Source of the DNA: Sphingomonas sp. AR_OL41
GTDB taxonomy: Bacteria > Pseudomonadota > Alphaproteobacteria > Sphingomonadales > Sphingomonadaceae
Assembly: GCF_029911635.1 (NCBI RefSeq)
Contig: NZ_JARYTI010000013.1
Location: 57,711-121,710, forward strand
Reading direction: 5' to 3'
Length of the DNA: 64,000 bases
Part shown: piece by piece, positions 60,099 through 64,000 of the stretch
Numbering within the stretch: position 1 is the first letter of the stretch
Layout: every line of letters starts with the position of its first letter
Notes under the pieces: generated by a model
The model's input: only the letters and a program-made list of their open reading frames with translations
Databases searched by the model: none
Told to the model about the DNA's origin: nothing
Translations under genes and position numbers: made by a program

Positions 60099-60819
60099 CG
60101 CGGCTCCAGTCGATCAGCGTGGTGGGGTCGATCGCGTCGAGATTGTCCTGCGCGTAGACCGTGTGCAGCGCGCGGGCGAAGAGATAGTCGTCGATATAGT
60201 CGATATCGACCCCGGCCCGTTTTGACAGCTGCGCCATCACCGGCGTGTCGCCGAGGAAATATTCGCGCCGCAATATTTCGCGCTTGGCGCACATATAGAT
60301 GCTGTTGGTGACCTTGAACCAGTCGGGGAGTTCCTGCGAGATGGTGTGGTCGCGCGTCGCCTGGTAATTGAGCGAGCGCCCTTCGGCCCAGAAATATTCC
60401 TTGATCAGGTTCACGCCGACCAGTGAGTCATGCGCGCCGCAGATGACCTCGTCATGATAGGCGCGGAAGCAGTCGAGATATTCCTGCGGCGCCATCAGCG
60501 GGCACACCACGGTGCACCAGGCGATATGCGCGTGCGGGATGTCGCGGATGATGCCGGTGATCACGTCGCGGAACGGCGCGACATGGTCGCGCGCCAGCCG
60601 CATCGGTCGCTTGTGCCGCGACACGCCGAAGCGATCGCCGATCGCGAGGAATTCGTCATCCTCGGAACTGAGATAGATGCGTGCCGGGTCGATCACCTTG
60701 ACCAGCTGGCCGAGCTTCCACGCGATCAGCGAGTCTTGGTCGCCGAACGGCAGCATCGATTTGTTGGCGATGCGCGAACTGCCGCGCCGCACCGGCACGA
60801 CGATGGCGAGGTCATACAT
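60070..60819 (-). CDS. CMP-sugar cytidylyltransferase (NeuA/KdsB-like)
   Basis: A 249-residue nucleotidyltransferase. The nucleotide-binding start VVPVRRGSSRIANKSMLPFG is the acylneuraminate cytidylyltransferase pattern (xxPARxGSxRxxxKN). Other matching segments are IYLSSEDDEFLAIGDRFGV and CTVVCPLMAPQEYLDCFRAY. It would activate a sugar acid such as a nonulosonate or Kdn-like sugar with CTP. No sialic acid synthase (NeuB) is in the window, so the pathway must be completed elsewhere or the sugar differs. Confidence 0.85.
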   Translation of the reverse strand: MYDLAIVVPVRRGSSRIANKSMLPFGDQDSLIAWKLGQLVKVIDPARIYLSSEDDEFLAIGDRFGVSRHKRPMRLARDHVAPFRDVITGIIRDIPHAHIAWCTVVCPLMAPQEYLDCFRAYHDEVICGAHDSLVGVNLIKEYFWAEGRSLNYQATRDHTISQELPDWFKVTNSIYMCAKREILRREYFLGDTPVMAQLSKRAGVDIDYIDDYLFARALHTVYAQDNLDAIDPTTLIDWSRDAHPLPIAI

Positions 60820-60849
60820 GGCTCTTGGCTCCCGGAAAGTGGTGGCGGC

Positions 60850-61998
60850 TCACGCTGCGGCCCGGCTGTCAGGGCGGGCGGTCCAGCGCGCCGGATCGAC
60901 CGGACGCGTGATGCGCGCGGCGAGGGCGGTCGCATCGAGGTCGGGGTCAGCGGGGTCGAAAGTGCGCTCGAGCAGGTGCAGCGCAAACCAGCTCAGCGCA
61001 TCTGCCGGGTCGGCGCCGCATGCGGTGCCGTCGCGCAGCGCGGCGGCGAAGGGCGCGAACGCGTCATAGGCGTGCATCCAGTTGCCGGTCCGGAATCGCG
61101 ACAGGCGCAGCATCGGCGTGCCGAAAAAGGCGCAGCCGGCAAAGCTCTTCGAATTTCCCACCACCATGCCGTCGCAAAACCGCGCGAGCTGCATCGTCGC
61201 ATCGCCCGGCGCGCCGGTTGCGCGGACGAGCCGCACCTTGCCGCCCTGCGCCGCGACCACCGCTTCCAGTGCGCCACTGTCGCAATGCAGCTCGTTGAGC
61301 GGATGGTTGGTGACGGCGAGCACGCTGTCGTCATCGAGCTGGCCAGCGAGGTGCTGCACCAGCGCGACATTGTCGGCGAAGACATTGTGCTGCCCGAAGA
61401 ACATTTCGGGATGCTCATATTCGAGTGGCAGTGCGATCAGCTTCTTGTCGCGCGGCAGGCCGCTCGCCGCGAGGAAGGCATCGCGATCGGCATGGGCGAA
61501 GCGCGCCTGCGCCGCGTCCCAGCGCGGCCGGAATGCAGCATCGAGCCGCGCGCGCAGCGCGGCGTCGAGCAGCGGCATCATCGCATGGTCGAACAGCGTT
61601 TCGGACAACCAGACGCAGGTCGGGGTGGTGGCGAAGGGCGGCGCGGCGCCTTCCATGATGAAGCGCACTTGCCCGGGAAAGCGCGCTGCGCTGTCGAGAT
61701 CGGCGCTGCGGCACAGGGTGATGTCGGCATCGAGCTGATCGACCAGCGCGAACAGATCGTCCTGGCCCGCCGCCGAAACGCGCAGGGCAGGATGATCGTC
61801 ACCGTCGAGGATGTACCAGTCGACCGTCTCGAGGTCGGAGCAGCCGGCCAGTTGGGAGGGCCCGATCCCCGTGCCACGCCACAGCGGCGGCACCAGCACG
61901 CTGACCCTCGCGTCGCGCGCGGCGGCGCGGATCAGCGGTGCGACGATGTTGTCGAACCACCACGGCGTCACGACCGGCAGATAGAAAAGGACGTGCAT
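60850..61998 (-). CDS. glycosyltransferase-like surface polysaccharide protein
   Basis: A 382-residue protein with a GT-B or capsule-protein look. It starts MHVLFYLPVVTPWWFDNIVAPLIRAA, and a second domain has KKLIALPLEYEHPEMFFGQHNVFADNVALVQHLAG and FCDGMVVGNSKSFAGCAFFGTPMLRLSRF, resembling nucleotide-sugar-binding halves of capsule export/KpsS-type proteins. No membrane segment. ATG 61998 is used; a longer frame to 62031 is possible. It sits 30 nt upstream of the cytidylyltransferase, so it may transfer the CMP-activated sugar. Family assignment is tentative. Confidence 0.6.
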   Translation of the reverse strand: MHVLFYLPVVTPWWFDNIVAPLIRAAARDARVSVLVPPLWRGTGIGPSQLAGCSDLETVDWYILDGDDHPALRVSAAGQDDLFALVDQLDADITLCRSADLDSAARFPGQVRFIMEGAAPPFATTPTCVWLSETLFDHAMMPLLDAALRARLDAAFRPRWDAAQARFAHADRDAFLAASGLPRDKKLIALPLEYEHPEMFFGQHNVFADNVALVQHLAGQLDDDSVLAVTNHPLNELHCDSGALEAVVAAQGGKVRLVRATGAPGDATMQLARFCDGMVVGNSKSFAGCAFFGTPMLRLSRFRTGNWMHAYDAFAPFAAALRDGTACGADPADALSWFALHLLERTFDPADPDLDATALAARITRPVDPARWTARPDSRAAA

Positions 61999-62379
61999 CG
62001 ACTCCCGATCCACGACGGCGATGATCGGCAAATCCCCCCGGAGCCGTCGTCAGGCGGGTATCTACCGATCATGGTTAAGATCGAGATAACCGGAATTGTC
62101 GGGACCCGCCGCTCCAGCGATCCCGGAATTGCCGCCGTAACGGCAGAAATTTGGTGAATTGTGTCACAGTTGATCCGATCGCCTTTGGATTGCGCTCGGG
62201 TCGATGTATACTCTTCGCATTCGAATCCGGGGCTGTCGCAGACGGGGATCGTTCCGGGCATAGTTTCGCACAAGAAGATGTTTCCGGTTTTGTTGTGGCG
62301 CATGCCGATCGGGCGGCGCGATCGATAGCGAATTGGCTCGTCGCATTGACGGTGAGGCGCAACGCAGGGGAGAAGCGGG
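61999..62379. other. intergenic region with possible promoter for the S8 peptidase
   Basis: About 380 nt between divergent genes. TTGGAT at 62185 and TATACT at 62207, 16 nt apart, make a modest plus-strand promoter about 170 nt before the peptidase start. CGGAATTG occurs twice near 62090-62130. No gene seen. Confidence 0.35.
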
Positions 62380-64000
62380 ATGGCAATCCGGTCGGGTGTA
62401 TCGCTGCTCGTCAAGGCACAGGAAATCGGGGTGACCGGGCGTCTTGCCATGGGCGCGACGACAGCCACCTTCGCCGCGAAACCGATCATGCCGCACCTGC
62501 GCGAACACCAGGCCGGTCTCGGCCTCACCGATGCGGCAGCGCAATGGTATCAGGTCGAGGTCGAGGGTGATGCCGCTTCGACCTGGGAGGCGTGCCACGC
62601 GATGCTGCGACACGGCCTCGGTGTCGCCGGCGGCCCGGGCGTCATCTTCGCCGAGCCGGACTTTACCACAAGATGGCCGACCGATGCCGATCGACCGCCC
62701 GAAGCGATGGCGCTTGCCGCCAGCTGCGACGCGGCGGCCCCGCAGGATTCACGCTTTCCCCGCGAACCGGAAGACCTCTGGTATCGCGACCCCGCCCATG
62801 GCGGCTTCGAGGCTGCCATCGCGGCGCTGGACGCGATCCCGCCGGCCAAGCGTAGCACGATCCGCGTCGCGCATCTCGATACCGGCTATGATCCGTCGCA
62901 CGCCGCATTGCCCGCCGGCCTGCGCCGCGACCTGCAGCGCAATTTCGTCGCCGGCGAGGATGAGCGCGATGCGACCGACGAGGTCCATGGCCCGCTGACC
63001 AATCGCGGCCACGGCACCGGCACGATGAGCGTGCTCGCCGGGCGCGATCCGACGGATCCGCATCGCACCGTCGGTGCCGCGCCGTTCGTCGAGGTCGTGC
63101 CGATCCGCGTCGCCAACCGCGTCGTGCTGTTTTCCAACAGTTCGGTCGCGCGCGCGCTCGATTATGTCCTCAGCCTCAAGGATACGCCCGACCGCATCGA
63201 CGTCGTCACGATGAGCATGGGCGGGCTCGCGTCACAGGCCTGGGCCGAGGGCGTCAACGCGCTCTACGAGGCGGGTATCTTCGTCGTGACGGCGGCGGGT
63301 AACAATTTCGCCAATCTGCCGACCCGCAACATCGTCTTTCCGGCGCGCTTCAACCGCGTCGTTGCGGCGTGCGGCATCATGGCCAATGGCACGCCCTATG
63401 CCGATCTCGCACCGCGGTTGATGGCGGGCAATTACGGTCCGGCAAGCAAGATGACGACCGCTATCGCCGCGTCGACGCCCAACCTGCCCTGGGCGCGGCT
63501 GGGCTGCGAAAAGATCGTCGATCATGACGGCTGCGGTACCTCGGCCGCGACACCGCAGGTCGCCGCGGCGGCGTCAATCTGGCTCGCGGCGCACCGCAAG
63601 GAAGCACGATATGCCGAGCCGTGGATGCTCGTCGAGGCGGTCCGCGCCGCGCTGTTCGGCTCGGCGCGCGCTGCCGATCAGGTGCATTGCGGCCGGGGCA
63701 GCATCGATGCCGCAAAGATGGTCGGCGTGAAGCCCGCTGCCGCGACGGCGCTGGTCAAGCAGCCGGTCGACAAGGCCGACTTCGCCTTTCTGCGCGTGCT
63801 GCTCGGCGTCGGCGTTGCCGCGCCCGATCGACAGCAACAGGCGATGCTCGAACTCGAAGCCTTGCAGCTTTCGCAGTCCGCCGCGATCGAGCAGATCCTG
63901 CCCGATCCCGACGATCCGTCGCCTGACCCGGCGCGCCGCGCCGCGCTCACCGCCGCGCTTGCCGCCGATCCGCGCGCGTCGCGTGCGCTGCGCGCCGTGC
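62380..64000 (+). CDS. S8 family subtilisin-like serine peptidase (partial, runs off window)
   Basis: At least 540 residues with no stop before the window end. ATG 62380 is preceded by AGGGGAGAAGCGGG. The catalytic triad is complete: Asp167 (VAHLDTGYD), His211 (NRGHGTGTMSVLAG) and Ser388 (GCGTSAATPQVAA), with the oxyanion Asn308 in VVTAAGNNFANLPTRN. The N-terminus has no signal peptide, and residues 1-155 form a long pre-domain that could be an inhibitor-like or regulatory region. A helical C-terminal extension follows the peptidase core. Likely cytosolic; substrate unknown. Confidence 0.88.
   Translation, partial: MAIRSGVSLLVKAQEIGVTGRLAMGATTATFAAKPIMPHLREHQAGLGLTDAAAQWYQVEVEGDAASTWEACHAMLRHGLGVAGGPGVIFAEPDFTTRWPTDADRPPEAMALAASCDAAAPQDSRFPREPEDLWYRDPAHGGFEAAIAALDAIPPAKRSTIRVAHLDTGYDPSHAALPAGLRRDLQRNFVAGEDERDATDEVHGPLTNRGHGTGTMSVLAGRDPTDPHRTVGAAPFVEVVPIRVANRVVLFSNSSVARALDYVLSLKDTPDRIDVVTMSMGGLASQAWAEGVNALYEAGIFVVTAAGNNFANLPTRNIVFPARFNRVVAACGIMANGTPYADLAPRLMAGNYGPASKMTTAIAASTPNLPWARLGCEKIVDHDGCGTSAATPQVAAAASIWLAAHRKEARYAEPWMLVEAVRAALFGSARAADQVHCGRGSIDAAKMVGVKPAAATALVKQPVDKADFAFLRVLLGVGVAAPDRQQQAMLELEALQLSQSAAIEQILPDPDDPSPDPARRAALTAALAADPRASRALRAV

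Overview
The window looks like chromosome of an alphaproteobacterium, most likely a sphingomonad. The host genes are GC-rich and include a SciP/DUF1153 regulator, UrcA, MauG-type and Ku/LigD genes and an encoded-CCA tRNA-Ser. The assignment is by family content only; no rRNA or marker gene is present.

Layout. 1-8.4 kb: an RND efflux operon (adaptor end, pump, Cys-containing ArsR/BigR-like regulator, thioredoxin 2). Facing it is a divergent sulfur/peroxide cluster (Cys-less ArsR and peroxiredoxin on minus; persulfide-dioxygenase-like hydrolase and TauE/SafE permease on plus) around a perfect 7-bp inverted repeat, then a methyltransferase and an AhpD-like protein. 8.5-12.2 kb: a di-haem peroxidase lipoprotein, a response-regulator remnant, a lone ArsA ATPase and a frameshifted integrase remnant, which look like the debris of an older island.

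12,249-25,794: the main feature. A 6,773-bp integrative element is present twice, head to tail and, as far as I compared, without a difference. It sits at the 3' end of tRNA-Ser(GGA), which stays intact at 25,795-25,885. Each copy encodes a P4-type tyrosine integrase, two membrane proteins with the same helix-beta domain-helix plan, four small proteins of unknown function, a DUF3987-like replication ATPase and an AlpA-type regulator. There is no relaxase, capsid or terminase gene. The copy junction preserves the attP of the circular form. Each copy also holds two internal sites that reproduce the attachment-end geometry (inverted repeat with 7-nt spacer, 42-43 nt gap, 12-bp-period GATGGG direct repeat), dividing it into three modules. 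This is the best candidate for something undescribed.

25.9-43 kb: cyclophilin; an Mla-type lipid transport operon (MlaB-MlaE fusion, MlaF, MlaD, lipoprotein); HAD phosphatase; DUF445 protein; a second RND pump with adaptor; GlsB-type small membrane proteins around a SIMPL protein; SciP; MnmA; a PhzF-CDF-PdxH operon. 43-53.8 kb: two-gene NHEJ (Ku, LigD); ATP-grasp/alpha-E plus transglutaminase pair; nitronate monooxygenase; DnaJ-type co-chaperone; BrkB protein; FabI. 53.9-56.7 kb: a Cpx-like envelope stress operon (Spy-like, UrcA, regulator, kinase) with a CpxR-box-like site upstream. 57-64 kb: secreted beta-helix protein, GST, a three-gene CMP-sugar/surface-glycan cluster, and the start of an S8 subtilisin-like peptidase that runs off the window.
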